A stretch of DNA of 64,000 nucleotides from Roseovarius sp. ZX-A-9. GTDB taxonomy: Bacteria; Pseudomonadota; Alphaproteobacteria; Rhodobacterales; Rhodobacteraceae. This document shows, one piece after another, positions 1-9,048 of the stretch. Both the position numbers and the translations under genes were made by a program. The notes beneath the pieces are model-generated. The model saw only the letters and a list, made by a program, of their open reading frames with translations, was not told the origin of the DNA and did not search any database. Every line of letters begins with the position of its first letter. The first letter of the stretch is position 1. The DNA lies in contig NZ_JAPWHW010000001.1 in NCBI RefSeq assembly GCF_028369135.1, positions 310,001 through 374,000 on the forward strand, in the 5' to 3' direction.

Positions 1-807
1 ATGACATGGTTCAACGCAACCTCTCTCACACTCGGCTTTGCGTTTCTCTACCTGCCAATGGTGATCCTGATCATCTACAGCTTCAACGAAAGCAAGCTGG
101 TGACGGTCTGGGCAGGCTTTTCGACCAAGTGGTATGGCGAGTTGTTCCGCAACGAAGCGTTCCTGGATGCGGCGTGGGTCACGCTCAGGGTGGCGGTGGT
201 GTCGTCGACCATCGCGACGGTTCTGGGCACGATGGCCGCGCTGGTGCTGGTGCGGGCCGGGCGGTTTCCCGGGCGAACACTGTTTTCGGGGATGATCTAT
301 GCGCCGCTGGTCATGCCCGAGGTGATCACCGGCCTGTCCTTGCTTCTGCTGTTCATTGGGATCGGACTCGACCGGGGCGTGTTCACGATCATCCTGGCGC
401 ATACGACGTTCTCGATGTGCTATGTATCGGTCGTCGTTTCCTCGCGGCTGGTCAGTTTTGACCGATCACTGGAAGAGGCGGCACTCGACCTCGGCTGTTC
501 ACCGGCGCAGGCCTTTCGGCTTGTCACCCTGCCGATCATCGCGCCGGCAGTGATCTCGGGCTGGCTGCTGGCCTTTACGCTCAGCCTTGATGATCTGGTG
601 ATTGCCAGCTTTGCCGCCGGACCTTCGGCCACCACATTGCCGATCAAGATCTGGAGTTCGATCCGCCTTGGCCTCAGCCCCGAGATCAACGCGCTGTCCA
701 CGATCCTGATTTCCTTTGTAACCGTGGGCGTCATCAGTGCCTCGCTCGCCAGCAAGAGGGCCAGCCTGCGAAGGCAAGCAGAGGAGAGGGCTGCTGTGCA
801 CGCATGA
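1..807 (+). CDS. Polyamine-type ABC transporter permease (PotC/PotI-like)
   Basis: Inner-membrane permease of a spermidine/putrescine-type ABC importer, 268 aa. Hydrophobic segments lie near residues 8-28, 62-84, 97-120, 127-150, 180-200 and 232-250. The cytoplasmic EAA loop that docks on the ATPase is visible as LEEAALDLGCSPAQAF at about 157-172. The ATG is the first base of the window and the N-terminus matches the family, so the gene is probably complete, but its upstream signals and partner subunits are outside the window. Its stop overlaps the start of the next gene (ATGA), so the two are co-translated. The adjoining PuuB-like oxidase suggests a putrescine-like substrate. The true substrate is unknown. 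Confidence 0.9.
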   Translation: MTWFNATSLTLGFAFLYLPMVILIIYSFNESKLVTVWAGFSTKWYGELFRNEAFLDAAWVTLRVAVVSSTIATVLGTMAALVLVRAGRFPGRTLFSGMIYAPLVMPEVITGLSLLLLFIGIGLDRGVFTIILAHTTFSMCYVSVVVSSRLVSFDRSLEEAALDLGCSPAQAFRLVTLPIIAPAVISGWLLAFTLSLDDLVIASFAAGPSATTLPIKIWSSIRLGLSPEINALSTILISFVTVGVISASLASKRASLRRQAEERAAVHA

Positions 808-2129
808 AGCGCATCTATCCTGCCCACGCCTATGGCGAAGTCCCGCGTGAGCATTGCTATTGGCCGACGACCGAAGCCGCACCGCCCAGCCAGCCTGCGC
901 GCGGCACGCTGACCGCCGATGTGGCGGTTATCGGCGCAGGCTTCACCGGGCTGAGCGCGGCACTGCACCTGGCGCAGGACGGTGCCGACGTGATCGTGCT
1001 CGAAGCGCACGAGGTCGGCTGGGGTGCGTCAGGGCGCAATGGCGGTTTCTGCTGTCTGGGCGGTTCGGCGGCGTCAGACGGTGTTCTGAAGCGGATGTTC
1101 GGCGAAGAGGCGCGGCGCGAATATCGCGAGACCGAACGCGCGGCGGTCGATCTGGCCACGGGGCTGATCGACACGCACGGGCTGCAGGTCGATCGCCATT
1201 CGGAGGGCGAGACGCTGATGGCCCATACCGAGGCGGCGGCCCGAAGTTTCGAGGCACGCGCCCGCGATGTCGAGCGCGACTGGGGTGTGACGCCTGAGAT
1301 CCTCGACAAGAACGAGCTGGCCGCCAATGGTCTTGCTGGCCCCTTTTTCGGCGCGATGACGACGCCGATCGGCTTCGCCCTCAATCCGATGAAATACGTG
1401 CTGGGTCTGGCGGGTGCAGCCCGGAAGGCCGGTGTGCGCATTTTCGGGCAAAGCCCTGTCCTGCGGATCGACCATGGCAGCGGTTTCACGCTTCAGACGC
1501 CGCAGGGACGGGTGAACGCGCGGCGTCTGATCGTGGCCACCAACGGCTATTCGTCAGACGACCTGCCGGGCTGGATGGCTGGACGCTATCTGCCGACGCA
1601 ATCCAACGTTCTGGTGACACGCGAACTGAGCGAGGATGAAATCGCGGCGCAGGGCTGGTCCAGTCATCAGGCTTGCTATGATGATCGGTTTTTCGTCCAC
1701 TATTTTCGCCTCATGCCGAACCGGCGGATGCTCTTTGGCATGCGCGGCGGGTTGTTCTCGGGCCCCTGGGCCGACAGACGAATGCACGGCAACATCCGCA
1801 GCCATTTCGAGACGATGTTCCCCGCCTGGTCACATGTGGAGACACCGCATAGCTGGCATGGCCTGCTGAGCATCGCGCGTGACCTCACGCCCTATGTCGG
1901 CCCCATAGACACGATGCCGGGGGCCTACACGGCGATTTCATATCACGGCAACGGGGTGGCGATGGCCAGCTACGCAGGCGCGTTGCTGGCCGATCTGGCG
2001 CAGGACCGCAAACCGACGCGGCCATACCCCGAAATCATGCGGAGCACGCCGAAGAAATGGCCGCTGGGGCGTTTTCGGCGTGCGTGGTTCTGGCCGGTCT
2101 ACGGCGCAGCGTGGGCGACGGGACAATAA
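804..2129 (+). CDS. FAD-dependent amine oxidoreductase, PuuB/OrdL-like (DAO family)
   Basis: 441-aa flavoprotein of the D-amino-acid-oxidase superfamily, resembling gamma-glutamylputrescine oxidase. The Rossmann dinucleotide motif VIGAGFTGLSAALHL lies at about 42-56, followed by GASGRNGGF at about 74-82, typical of the PuuB/OrdL branch. A second FAD-contact region with SYHGNGVAMASYAG lies near the C-terminus. The ATG overlaps the stop of the permease gene, so oxidation of the imported amine is the likely role. A related protein lies at 51976-53364. The substrate could also be an N-methylated amino acid; that is not resolvable from sequence alone. Confidence 0.85.
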   Translation: MKRIYPAHAYGEVPREHCYWPTTEAAPPSQPARGTLTADVAVIGAGFTGLSAALHLAQDGADVIVLEAHEVGWGASGRNGGFCCLGGSAASDGVLKRMFGEEARREYRETERAAVDLATGLIDTHGLQVDRHSEGETLMAHTEAAARSFEARARDVERDWGVTPEILDKNELAANGLAGPFFGAMTTPIGFALNPMKYVLGLAGAARKAGVRIFGQSPVLRIDHGSGFTLQTPQGRVNARRLIVATNGYSSDDLPGWMAGRYLPTQSNVLVTRELSEDEIAAQGWSSHQACYDDRFFVHYFRLMPNRRMLFGMRGGLFSGPWADRRMHGNIRSHFETMFPAWSHVETPHSWHGLLSIARDLTPYVGPIDTMPGAYTAISYHGNGVAMASYAGALLADLAQDRKPTRPYPEIMRSTPKKWPLGRFRRAWFWPVYGAAWATGQ

Positions 2130-2153
2130 CAAGCACCAGCCCCGTCGATTGGC

Positions 2154-3077
2154 TCATCCCTCGGGCGTCTTCACCGCCCGCGCAGCACCGCGTTTGAGGC
2201 CGAGGCGATGTTCGCGGATGATGATCACGATCCCCGCCGCAACGATCAGCGCCGCACCGGTCAGCATCGATTGCGTCGGTACTTCGGCGAAGAATACGTA
2301 GCCGATGACCAGCGCAAACAGGATCGACGCATAATCGAACGGCGCGATGACGCTGGCATCGGCAAAACGAAAGGCAGACGTCAGGAAAATCTGCGCAGTG
2401 CCGCCCAACAGGCCGGCAAGGATCAGCAACGTCGCCTCCTGGATGCCCGGCATCACCCAGCCGAACGGCAGCGTGATCAGCGACAGCACTGACGCCGTGA
2501 CTGAAAAGTAAAAGACGATTGCCGATGTCTGCTCGATCTGGACGAGCTTGCGAATATAGATCTGTGCCAGTGCGGCAAAGACAGCCCCCGTCAGCACCAG
2601 CATTGCACCTACGGCCTCGACAGTCCCCATGGTCGGCTCGTCAAGCATGGTAAGGCGCGGGGCCAGCACGATCAAAACGCCGACGAGGCCCAGAACGACG
2701 GCGCTGATGCGGAATATGCCAACAGGTTCGCCCAGGAACATCGCAGCAAAAATCACCACCAGCAGCGGCGTGGCGTAGCCCAGTGCAGTCACTTCAGGCA
2801 GTGGCAGCATGCCCAACCCCGCAAAGCTGAGCCCCATGGCCATGGTGCCTGCGAACCCGCGCCAGACATGGCCCATCAGCGAATGCGCCTTGAGCCCCGT
2901 GCGCAGGTCGCCACGCGCAGCCAGCCAGAGCAGAATGACCGGGATCGCGAACATCGAGCGAAAGAAGACCGCCTGCCCGGGCGGCACCGTTTCGGACGCA
3001 GCCTTGATCAGTGCGGACATGACGATGAAGAGCATCACGGCACAGAGTTTCAGCGTGATCCCTTTGATCGGCTGCAT
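2154..3077 (-). CDS. EamA/DMT-family transporter
   Basis: 307-aa integral membrane protein with about ten hydrophobic helices in two homologous halves, as in drug/metabolite transporters of the EamA family. A conserved glycine-proline-rich helix (LPEVTALGYATPLLVVIFAA) lies in the first half. The ATG is preceded by AAGGAG at good spacing. It is transcribed alone and convergent to the FAD oxidase. Roles in this family include metabolite or amino-acid export; the substrate is unknown. The C-terminal 20 residues are polar and basic. Confidence 0.85.
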   Translation of the reverse strand: MQPIKGITLKLCAVMLFIVMSALIKAASETVPPGQAVFFRSMFAIPVILLWLAARGDLRTGLKAHSLMGHVWRGFAGTMAMGLSFAGLGMLPLPEVTALGYATPLLVVIFAAMFLGEPVGIFRISAVVLGLVGVLIVLAPRLTMLDEPTMGTVEAVGAMLVLTGAVFAALAQIYIRKLVQIEQTSAIVFYFSVTASVLSLITLPFGWVMPGIQEATLLILAGLLGGTAQIFLTSAFRFADASVIAPFDYASILFALVIGYVFFAEVPTQSMLTGAALIVAAGIVIIIREHRLGLKRGAARAVKTPEG

Positions 3078-3167
3078 GGCGGGGTGCTCCTTTGCCCTCT
3101 TGCTTGCGCTCCTGCGCCATTCAGGTCAAGCGCCCCGGAACACCGCCAAGTGCCCGGGGGCCTGATT

Positions 3168-3674
3168 TCAAGCCGGTGTCTTGGTGCGCGGCAGCACCCA
3201 ATCGGCGCGTGGGAAATGGCATGTATAGCCGTTCGGCACACGCTGCAGATAGTCCTGGTGTTCCGGCTCGGCCTCCCAGAAATCGCCCGCAGGCTCCACT
3301 TCGGTCACGACCTTGCCTGGCCACCGGCCGCTTTTCTCCACCTCACTGATGGTGCGCAGCGCGGTCAGTTTCTGGTCGGCGTCAACATAGTAGATCGCAG
3401 ACCGGTAGCTCATCCCGATATCATTGCCCTGCCGGTTCGGCGTGGTCGGATCATGTATCTGAAAGAAGAATTCCAGAATATCGCGATAGCTGAGCGTCGC
3501 GGGATCGAATTCGATCTCGATGGCTTCGGCATGGGTACCGTGATCGCGGTAGGTGGCGTTGGGCACGTCGCCGCCGGTATAGCCCACGCGGGTCGAGATC
3601 ACGCCGGGTATGCGGCGGATGAGATCCTGCATGCCCCAGAAACATCCCCCCGCCAGAACAGCACGTTCGGTCAT
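3168..3674 (-). CDS. msrA: Peptide methionine-S-sulfoxide reductase
   Basis: 168-aa MsrA that reduces the S epimer of methionine sulfoxide. The catalytic GCFWG motif is at residues 9-13 with Cys11 as nucleophile, and the conserved [14 protein letters not shown] block follows in mid-protein. The resolving region has no obvious C-terminal Cys pair; the only later Cys is near residue 152 (GYTCHFP). The start overlaps the stop of msrB by ATGA, so the two epimer-specific reductases form a two-gene operon. This is probably a cytoplasmic oxidative-damage repair unit. Confidence 0.95.
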   Translation of the reverse strand: MTERAVLAGGCFWGMQDLIRRIPGVISTRVGYTGGDVPNATYRDHGTHAEAIEIEFDPATLSYRDILEFFFQIHDPTTPNRQGNDIGMSYRSAIYYVDADQKLTALRTISEVEKSGRWPGKVVTEVEPAGDFWEAEPEHQDYLQRVPNGYTCHFPRADWVLPRTKTPA

Positions 3675-4120
3675 TGTCTATCCTCCACTTGGTTCAGGTA
3701 TTCGCCATAGCCTTCGGCTTCCATGTCGTCCTTGTGGATGAAGCGCAGGCTGGCGGAATTGATGCAATAGCGCAAACCACCACGGTCGCGCGGCCCATCC
3801 GGAAAGACATGGCCGAGATGGCTGTCACCATGGGTGCTGCGAACTTCGATGCGCACCATGCCAAGGCTGTCATCGCGCAATTCGCTCACATAAGCAGGCT
3901 CGATCGGCTTGGTGAAGCTGGGCCAGCCGCAGCCGCTCTCGAACTTGTCAGACGAGGCAAAGAGCGGCTCGCCCGAAACGATATCGACATAAATGCCCGG
4001 CTCATTGTTGTTCAACAGCTCGCCGGTGCCGGGGCGCTCTGTCCCATTCTGCTGGGTGACGTGGAACGCCTCGGGCGAAAGGCGGGCGATGGCATCTGGG
4101 TCTTTGGTGTATCTGGTCAC
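3671..4120 (-). CDS. msrB: Peptide methionine-R-sulfoxide reductase
   Basis: MsrB reducing methionine-R-sulfoxide. I place the start at a GTG at 4120, giving 149 aa, because AAAGGAT lies about 8-10 bases upstream and residue 1 matches the usual MsrB N-terminus. A further upstream ATG at 4231 would add about 37 unrelated residues. The conserved CGWPSF motif and the catalytic [11 protein letters not shown] motif are both present. The N-terminal CxxC that normally binds zinc in other MsrBs is replaced ([10 protein letters not shown]), so this looks like a zinc-free form. The gene overlaps msrA by ATGA. Confidence 0.92.
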   Translation of the reverse strand: MTRYTKDPDAIARLSPEAFHVTQQNGTERPGTGELLNNNEPGIYVDIVSGEPLFASSDKFESGCGWPSFTKPIEPAYVSELRDDSLGMVRIEVRSTHGDSHLGHVFPDGPRDRGGLRYCINSASLRFIHKDDMEAEGYGEYLNQVEDRQ

Positions 4121-4140
4121 GTCTGGCGATCCTTTGCTCA

Positions 4141-4155
4141 CTAGTAATATACTAG
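4141..4155. promoter_or_regulatory. Short palindrome between divergent msrB and glutathione peroxidase genes
   Basis: CTAGTA, a 3-nt spacer and TACTAG form a perfect 6-bp dyad 20 bp upstream of the msrB GTG and about 110 bp from the gpx ATG. CTAG is usually rare in such genomes, and two copies flank this AT-rich promoter segment. It could be an operator for an oxidative-stress regulator. That role is inference. Confidence 0.3.
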
Positions 4156-4262
4156 ATGGGATAAATGCGCTAAGTTCAAAACGATATTTCAGGCCGATCA
4201 CTGTCGGGTGATCCAACGGCGATACACGCACCTATCACCTCCAAATCAAAAGGAAGGACAGT

Positions 4263-4781
4263 ATGCGCCTTATTCTCGTGATCCTCGCCGCAATCTGGAC
4301 GCTGCCTGCCGCCGCTCTGGACCTAAACGCACCGTTCACGAATATCGACGGTGGCACACTGAAACTGTCGGATTGGGCCGGTCAACCGGTGCTCGTGGTG
4401 AACACCGCCTCGCGCTGCGGCTTTACCGATCAGTACGAAGGCCTTCAGGCGCTCTATGACCGCTACCAAAGCCGCGGCCTGATCGTTCTGGCGGTCCCGT
4501 CAGGTGACTTCCGGCAGGAACTGGCCAGCAATGAAGAGGTCAAGGATTTCTGCACCCTGACTTACGGAATCGACCTGCCGATGACCGGCATCACGTCGGT
4601 GCGCGGCGCGCATGCGCACCCGTTCTACGTATCCGTCGCCAAAGATGTCGGCTTCACGCCGGCGTGGAACTTCAACAAGATCCTGATCGCCCCAGACGGC
4701 ACCGTAGCCGCAACCTTTGGCAGCACCGTCCGGCCGCTGTCATCGATCCTGACTGACGAGATCGAGCCGCTTTTGAACTGA
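4263..4781 (+). CDS. Exported glutathione peroxidase-like protein
   Basis: 172-aa thioredoxin-fold peroxidase of the GPx family with an N-terminal signal peptide (hydrophobic residues 2-16, likely cut after the AAA at 16-18), so it should act in the periplasm. The peroxidatic Cys52 sits in NTASRCGFT, and the WNFNK motif with Trp and Asn is present near 135. The usual FPCNQF motif carrying the catalytic Gln is replaced by VPSGDF in my alignment by eye. AGGAAGG precedes the ATG. Divergent from msrBA, consistent with a shared oxidative-stress function. Confidence 0.85.
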   Translation: MRLILVILAAIWTLPAAALDLNAPFTNIDGGTLKLSDWAGQPVLVVNTASRCGFTDQYEGLQALYDRYQSRGLIVLAVPSGDFRQELASNEEVKDFCTLTYGIDLPMTGITSVRGAHAHPFYVSVAKDVGFTPAWNFNKILIAPDGTVAATFGSTVRPLSSILTDEIEPLLN

Positions 4782-4822
4782 GACCAGCCAATATCTGCTT
4801 ACTTGATAAACTGCTTATGAAG

Positions 4823-5803
4823 CTACCGGCGCGATACCAACAGGTTCGCCCCGCCGGTATCGCGGCTGGGCGGCACGCCGTAAGCTTTGCGGTAGGCCTT
4901 GGAGAAATGCGACGGCGCCTTGAACCCGCAGAGCAGGCTGATCTCGGTCAGCGGCAGGTCGGTCTGGGCCAGCAGGCTGCGGGCCTTTTCCAGCCGCAGC
5001 CGCATGTAGTAGCGGTTCGGAGAGGTGGCGAGATAGCGCGCAAAGAGCCGCTCCAACTGGCGGGTAGACATGCCCGCGGCACGGGAGAGTTCGGTTGGGG
5101 ATAGCGGATCTTCAAGATTTGATTGCATGATGTCGATGGCCAGTACCAGAGAGCGGTGCCGGATGCCCAATTGCCCCGCCAGAAACCCGCGTTGCGCCTG
5201 GCTGTCGGGGCGCGGCGCCGGATAGACCATCTGATCGGCCACCCAGGTGGCAAGTTCTGTACCGTAATCGGCACCGATGCGCTCCAGGATCAGGTCGATT
5301 GAGGCTGCACTGCCGGCACAGGTGAAAACCCGCCCATCGACGGTATAGATCACATCCTGCAGATCGATATCGGGGAACAGTTCAGCCATCGCACTGGCAT
5401 ATTCCCAGTGCGTGGTGGCCCGCCGACCGTTCAGCAGCCCGGCCAGCGCCAGCGTGTAGCTGCCGCTGCTGATCGAGCCGAAATCCATGCCTTTGCGGGT
5501 CTCGCGCCGCAACCAGCCCAGCACCTTGCGTGTGCTGCCTGCCCCCGCATCGACCCCGGCGCAGACGATCAGCGTATCGCGGTGATCCAGATCGATCAGC
5601 CCGGCCTGCACGCTGACCTGTAGCCCGTTCCACGCCGTCACCGGCCCGCCATCCTCGCTGAGCAGCAGCCAGTCGTAATACTGCCGCCCTTGCGCGTATC
5701 GGTTCGCCAGTGCCAGCGCTTCCTGCGCGCAGGTCATGCCCAGCGGTGAAAAGCCCGGCAGGAGCAGAAACACGTATCGTTTAGGTCTGTGATCTGCGTC
5801 CAC
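4823..5803 (-). CDS. GlxA-family AraC-type transcriptional regulator
   Basis: 326-aa regulator with an N-terminal DJ-1/PfpI (class I glutamine amidotransferase-like) domain at about 8-180 and a C-terminal AraC double helix-turn-helix at about 220-315 (LSRAAGMSTRQLERLFARYL and the LTEISLLCGFKAPSHFSKAY segment). I start it at the GTG at 5803, preceded by AGGAAGG; an upstream ATG at 6064 lies inside the neighbouring gene. The family includes GbdR and related activators of glycine betaine/dimethylglycine catabolism, and the gene is 16 bases downstream of a dimethylglycine dehydrogenase-like gene. Regulation of that gene is a reasonable inference. Confidence 0.85.
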   Translation of the reverse strand: MDADHRPKRYVFLLLPGFSPLGMTCAQEALALANRYAQGRQYYDWLLLSEDGGPVTAWNGLQVSVQAGLIDLDHRDTLIVCAGVDAGAGSTRKVLGWLRRETRKGMDFGSISSGSYTLALAGLLNGRRATTHWEYASAMAELFPDIDLQDVIYTVDGRVFTCAGSAASIDLILERIGADYGTELATWVADQMVYPAPRPDSQAQRGFLAGQLGIRHRSLVLAIDIMQSNLEDPLSPTELSRAAGMSTRQLERLFARYLATSPNRYYMRLRLEKARSLLAQTDLPLTEISLLCGFKAPSHFSKAYRKAYGVPPSRDTGGANLLVSRR

Positions 5804-5819
5804 ACCGGGCCCTTCCTGT

Positions 5820-8270
5820 TCAGGCGCGCATATTCGCGCCGTTCGCGTCATAAAGCGGTGCGACCTGTACTCGAGCCGGATACATCTGGCCCAGAATTTC
5901 AACCTCCAGCACGGTGCCGTCCGCGGCTTGTGCGGTCGTGACATAACCCATCGCGACGGATTTGCCGACGTGATGCGCATAGCCACCCGAACTGACATAG
6001 CCCACCGCGCGACCGTCCTGCAGGATCGCTTCGTCACCTGATACGTCGATGCCGTCCACGTCAATCACCAGCGAGACCAGTTTGCGCGAAGGTCCGGCCT
6101 CGCGCTGGGCAAGCGCCGCGTTCTTGCCGATGAAATCCTTCTTCCAGTTGATGAAAGCGTCCATGCCGGATTCCACCGCGTCAAAATCGGGGCGGAAATC
6201 TAGTGTCCAGGCGCCCCAACCCTTTTCCAGACGCATCGACATGAGCGCCCGCGCGCCGTACCAGCGCAGGCCCAGATCGGCACCCGCCTCTTCTACCGCC
6301 TCGTAGAGACGCAGCAGGTATTGCGGGCGGCAATAGATCTCGTAACCCAGCTCACCAGAGAAGCTGATCCGGTTCAGGATCACCGGCACCCCGCCAACAT
6401 AGGTCTGGTCCAGATCGCGGAACCTGAACGCCTCGGCGCTGACATCCTTGCGGGTGATCGCCTGCAACAACGCGCGTGATTTCGGCCCGCTCAACGCGAT
6501 CCCGTGCCAGTCGTCCGAGACGTTGCGATAGCTCACAGCCTCGGGCAGGCCTGCCTCGAACCAGCGGCGGTGCGCCTCTTGCATGGCGCCCGAGCCAAAG
6601 AGCATGAAATGCTCGTCTCCCAGACAGGCCACCGTCAGATCGCCGTATAGCTTGCCCTTTTCCGTCAGCATCGGTGTGAGGGTCAATCGCCCTGGCTTTG
6701 GGACATATCCGGCCAGAATAGTATCTAAAAACGCGCGCGCGCCGGGGCCTTTGACCTCGTGCTTGGCAAAGTTGGCAATCTCGATTGCGCCCACCGCCTC
6801 GCGCACTGCTTTCACCTCTCGCGCGACGTAGTCGAACGAGCGGTTGCGCTCGAATGTCGGTGCCTCATGAGCGTCGTCGGGGCCATCCGCAAACCACAGC
6901 GCATTCTCAAGGCCAAACCCCTGATCCATCACCGCGCCCTTGGCGATCAGCCGGTCATACAGTGCCGTGGTTTTCTGCAATCTGCCCTTTGGCAGAGTCT
7001 CATTCGGGAAGGTCATCACGAAGCGACGCTCGTAATTCTCGGTCGATTTCACCGTGCCCCAGTCGGGGCTGGCCCAATCGCCAAACCGCGCCACGTCCAT
7101 TGCCCAGACGTCGATGCTGGGCTCGCCGTCGATCATCCATTCGGCCATCGTCAGGCCGACACCGCCACCCTGGCAGAACCCGGCCATGACGCCCACGGCG
7201 CACCAGTAGTTTTTCACCCCCGGCACCGGGCCGATCATCGGGTTGCCGTCCGGGCCAAAGGTGAACGGCCCGTTGATCGCGTCCTTGATGCCGACATTGG
7301 CCAGCGCGGGGATTCGCTCGAACCCCAGTTCCAGCCGGTCGGCGATACGCTCAAGATCGGGCTGCAGCAACTCATGGCCGAAATCCCATGGTGTGCCCTC
7401 GACCTTCCATGGCGTACCCTTTGGCTCGTAGGTGCCCAGCAGCATGCCCTGCCGTTCCTGCCGGAAATAGATATTCGCCTCGTAATCGATGCCGCAGGGC
7501 AGACGCTCCTTGCGCTCGGCGATTTCGGGGATCGCCTCGGTGATCAGGTAATGATGCTCCATCGGCTGCACGGGGATGTTGATCCCCTGCATATGACCCA
7601 CTTCGCGCGCCCATAGACCACCGCAGTTGACGATATGCTCGGCGTTGATCACGCCCTTGGGCGTCGTCACGTCCCAGCTGCCATCCGCGCGCTGCGTTGT
7701 CGCGGTCGCCGCGCAATGGGTGAAATACTGCGCGCCATGAACCTTGGCTGCCTTGGCAAAGGCATAGGTCGCGCCCGACGGATCAAGATCACCGTCCTGA
7801 TCATCCCAGAGCGCGGCAAGATAGTGTTTCGGGTCGATCAACGGATGGCGCTCGGCCACCTCGGCGGGGCTGATGAACTCCTGATGCAGGCCCATATAGC
7901 GGGCCTTTGACCGCTCGCGCTTGAGATAGTCGTACCAGGTCTTGTTCGAGGCAAGGTAGAAGCCGCCGGTGATGTGAAGGCCGACCGAATGGCCGCTGAG
8001 TTCCTCGATCTCCTTGTAGAGGTCGATGGTATAGCTTTGCAGACGGCTGATATTGGGGTCAGAGCTGATCGTGTGGATCTGACCCGCTGCGTGCCAACTG
8101 CTGCCGCTGGTCAATTCGTCGCGTTCCAGCAGGACGACGTCCTTCCAGCCGAATTTGGCCAGATGAAACAGGATCGAACACCCCACGACGCCGCCGCCGA
8201 TGATCACGGCCTTGGCATGGGAGGGAAGTTTTTTGCCGCCAGTGTCGGCGTTGTTTTGGATCTCGGGCAT
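5820..8270 (-). CDS. Dimethylglycine/sarcosine dehydrogenase-like FAD enzyme fused to a GcvT-type folate domain
   Basis: 816-aa enzyme of the DMGDH/SarDH family. The N-terminal FAD domain has IIGGGVVGCS at about 23-32 and SSWHAAGQIH, whose His60 corresponds to the covalent flavin-linking His of the family. The C-terminal half (about 440-810) is a GcvT/aminomethyltransferase domain that would pass the released methyl group to tetrahydrofolate as 5,10-methylene-THF. Expected role: oxidative N-demethylation of a methylated glycine or betaine derivative in the cytoplasm. Flanked by a GlxA regulator and, upstream, an exported protein. The exact substrate is uncertain because this family has many paralogs in roseobacters. 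Confidence 0.88.
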   Translation of the reverse strand: MPEIQNNADTGGKKLPSHAKAVIIGGGVVGCSILFHLAKFGWKDVVLLERDELTSGSSWHAAGQIHTISSDPNISRLQSYTIDLYKEIEELSGHSVGLHITGGFYLASNKTWYDYLKRERSKARYMGLHQEFISPAEVAERHPLIDPKHYLAALWDDQDGDLDPSGATYAFAKAAKVHGAQYFTHCAATATTQRADGSWDVTTPKGVINAEHIVNCGGLWAREVGHMQGINIPVQPMEHHYLITEAIPEIAERKERLPCGIDYEANIYFRQERQGMLLGTYEPKGTPWKVEGTPWDFGHELLQPDLERIADRLELGFERIPALANVGIKDAINGPFTFGPDGNPMIGPVPGVKNYWCAVGVMAGFCQGGGVGLTMAEWMIDGEPSIDVWAMDVARFGDWASPDWGTVKSTENYERRFVMTFPNETLPKGRLQKTTALYDRLIAKGAVMDQGFGLENALWFADGPDDAHEAPTFERNRSFDYVAREVKAVREAVGAIEIANFAKHEVKGPGARAFLDTILAGYVPKPGRLTLTPMLTEKGKLYGDLTVACLGDEHFMLFGSGAMQEAHRRWFEAGLPEAVSYRNVSDDWHGIALSGPKSRALLQAITRKDVSAEAFRFRDLDQTYVGGVPVILNRISFSGELGYEIYCRPQYLLRLYEAVEEAGADLGLRWYGARALMSMRLEKGWGAWTLDFRPDFDAVESGMDAFINWKKDFIGKNAALAQREAGPSRKLVSLVIDVDGIDVSGDEAILQDGRAVGYVSSGGYAHHVGKSVAMGYVTTAQAADGTVLEVEILGQMYPARVQVAPLYDANGANMRA

Positions 8271-8288
8271 TAGTCGCGGTTTCCTAGG

Positions 8289-9047
8289 TTAAAGATCGTC
8301 GTGAATGAGAAAGTGAAAGGACCACACGCCGCTCAGATCGGCATCCTCGCAGCGCAGTTTTGCTGCGGTCACACGGTCTGTTTGGCGGTAGATCGAATGG
8401 CGCGCCGGCAGCAGCTGGCATTCCCAGTCGCCGGGCGCATAGAGGTCGTAGAAGTCGATCCTATCCAGATCGGGAAAGCCTGTTTCCGTTTCATTCGGTG
8501 GATAGGCGTCTCGGAGGATAGCAAGCTGTGCGCGTGCCGCCTTGCGCAATCCGAAGGGCGTCGCCATTTGCACGCCGTCACGCATGAGCGCCCCGCCCTC
8601 TAGCGACAGCGGTTTATCTTCCCAGATGTTGCTCCAGATCGGCTCTGCGCCGACCTCGCGCAGCACCTCCATCATGCCATGCGTCTGGCCCGCGCGCTCT
8701 GTCACCACACCGGGTACAAGGAAATCGTTGTCAGGCAGGTGGTTCACCGCCATGCGGCGCAACGGCCAATGGCGGGTGGCCTCTCCCGTATCCAGATCAA
8801 TCTCGATCAGGTGCTGATCGTGCAGCCCTGCAAAATGCGAGCCCAAATTATCCGTAATCTCGCGCAGCACATACAGATGCGTCTGAGTGGCCGCCATGAC
8901 GCGATCCTCTGACTGGGTCATGCGGGGCGGCGTTGCGGTAGCAGGGCTGGCAATCCAGAGCGCGCAGATCAGGCAAAGAGCTGCGTTGATCACCGCCTTG
9001 GCTCGACACAGTGGCTTTTTGGCTTGAACAGTCTCTTTGGCGCTCAT
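8289..9047 (-). CDS. Exported protein of unknown function
   Basis: 252-aa protein with an N-terminal signal sequence (hydrophobic core about residues 18-36, cleavage likely after ASPATA). I do not recognise a family. The mature part is acidic and has regularly spaced Trp and His residues (IDLDTGEATRHWPLRRM, DLYAPGDWECQLLP). It reads like a small beta-propeller-type or substrate-sensing periplasmic protein, but nothing confirms this. Start chosen at 9047, with GGCAGGA upstream; an in-frame ATG at 9056 would overlap the previous gene more. Its stop lies 18 bases upstream of the DMGDH-like start, so it may be part of that operon. Confidence 0.7.
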   Translation of the reverse strand: MSAKETVQAKKPLCRAKAVINAALCLICALWIASPATATPPRMTQSEDRVMAATQTHLYVLREITDNLGSHFAGLHDQHLIEIDLDTGEATRHWPLRRMAVNHLPDNDFLVPGVVTERAGQTHGMMEVLREVGAEPIWSNIWEDKPLSLEGGALMRDGVQMATPFGLRKAARAQLAILRDAYPPNETETGFPDLDRIDFYDLYAPGDWECQLLPARHSIYRQTDRVTAAKLRCEDADLSGVWSFHFLIHDDL

Positions 9048-9048
9048 T

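Noticed and set aside
5804-6064. N-terminal extension of the GlxA regulator
   Set aside because: It overlaps the DMGDH-like coding region and has no family similarity; the GTG at 5803 has a strong ribosome site.
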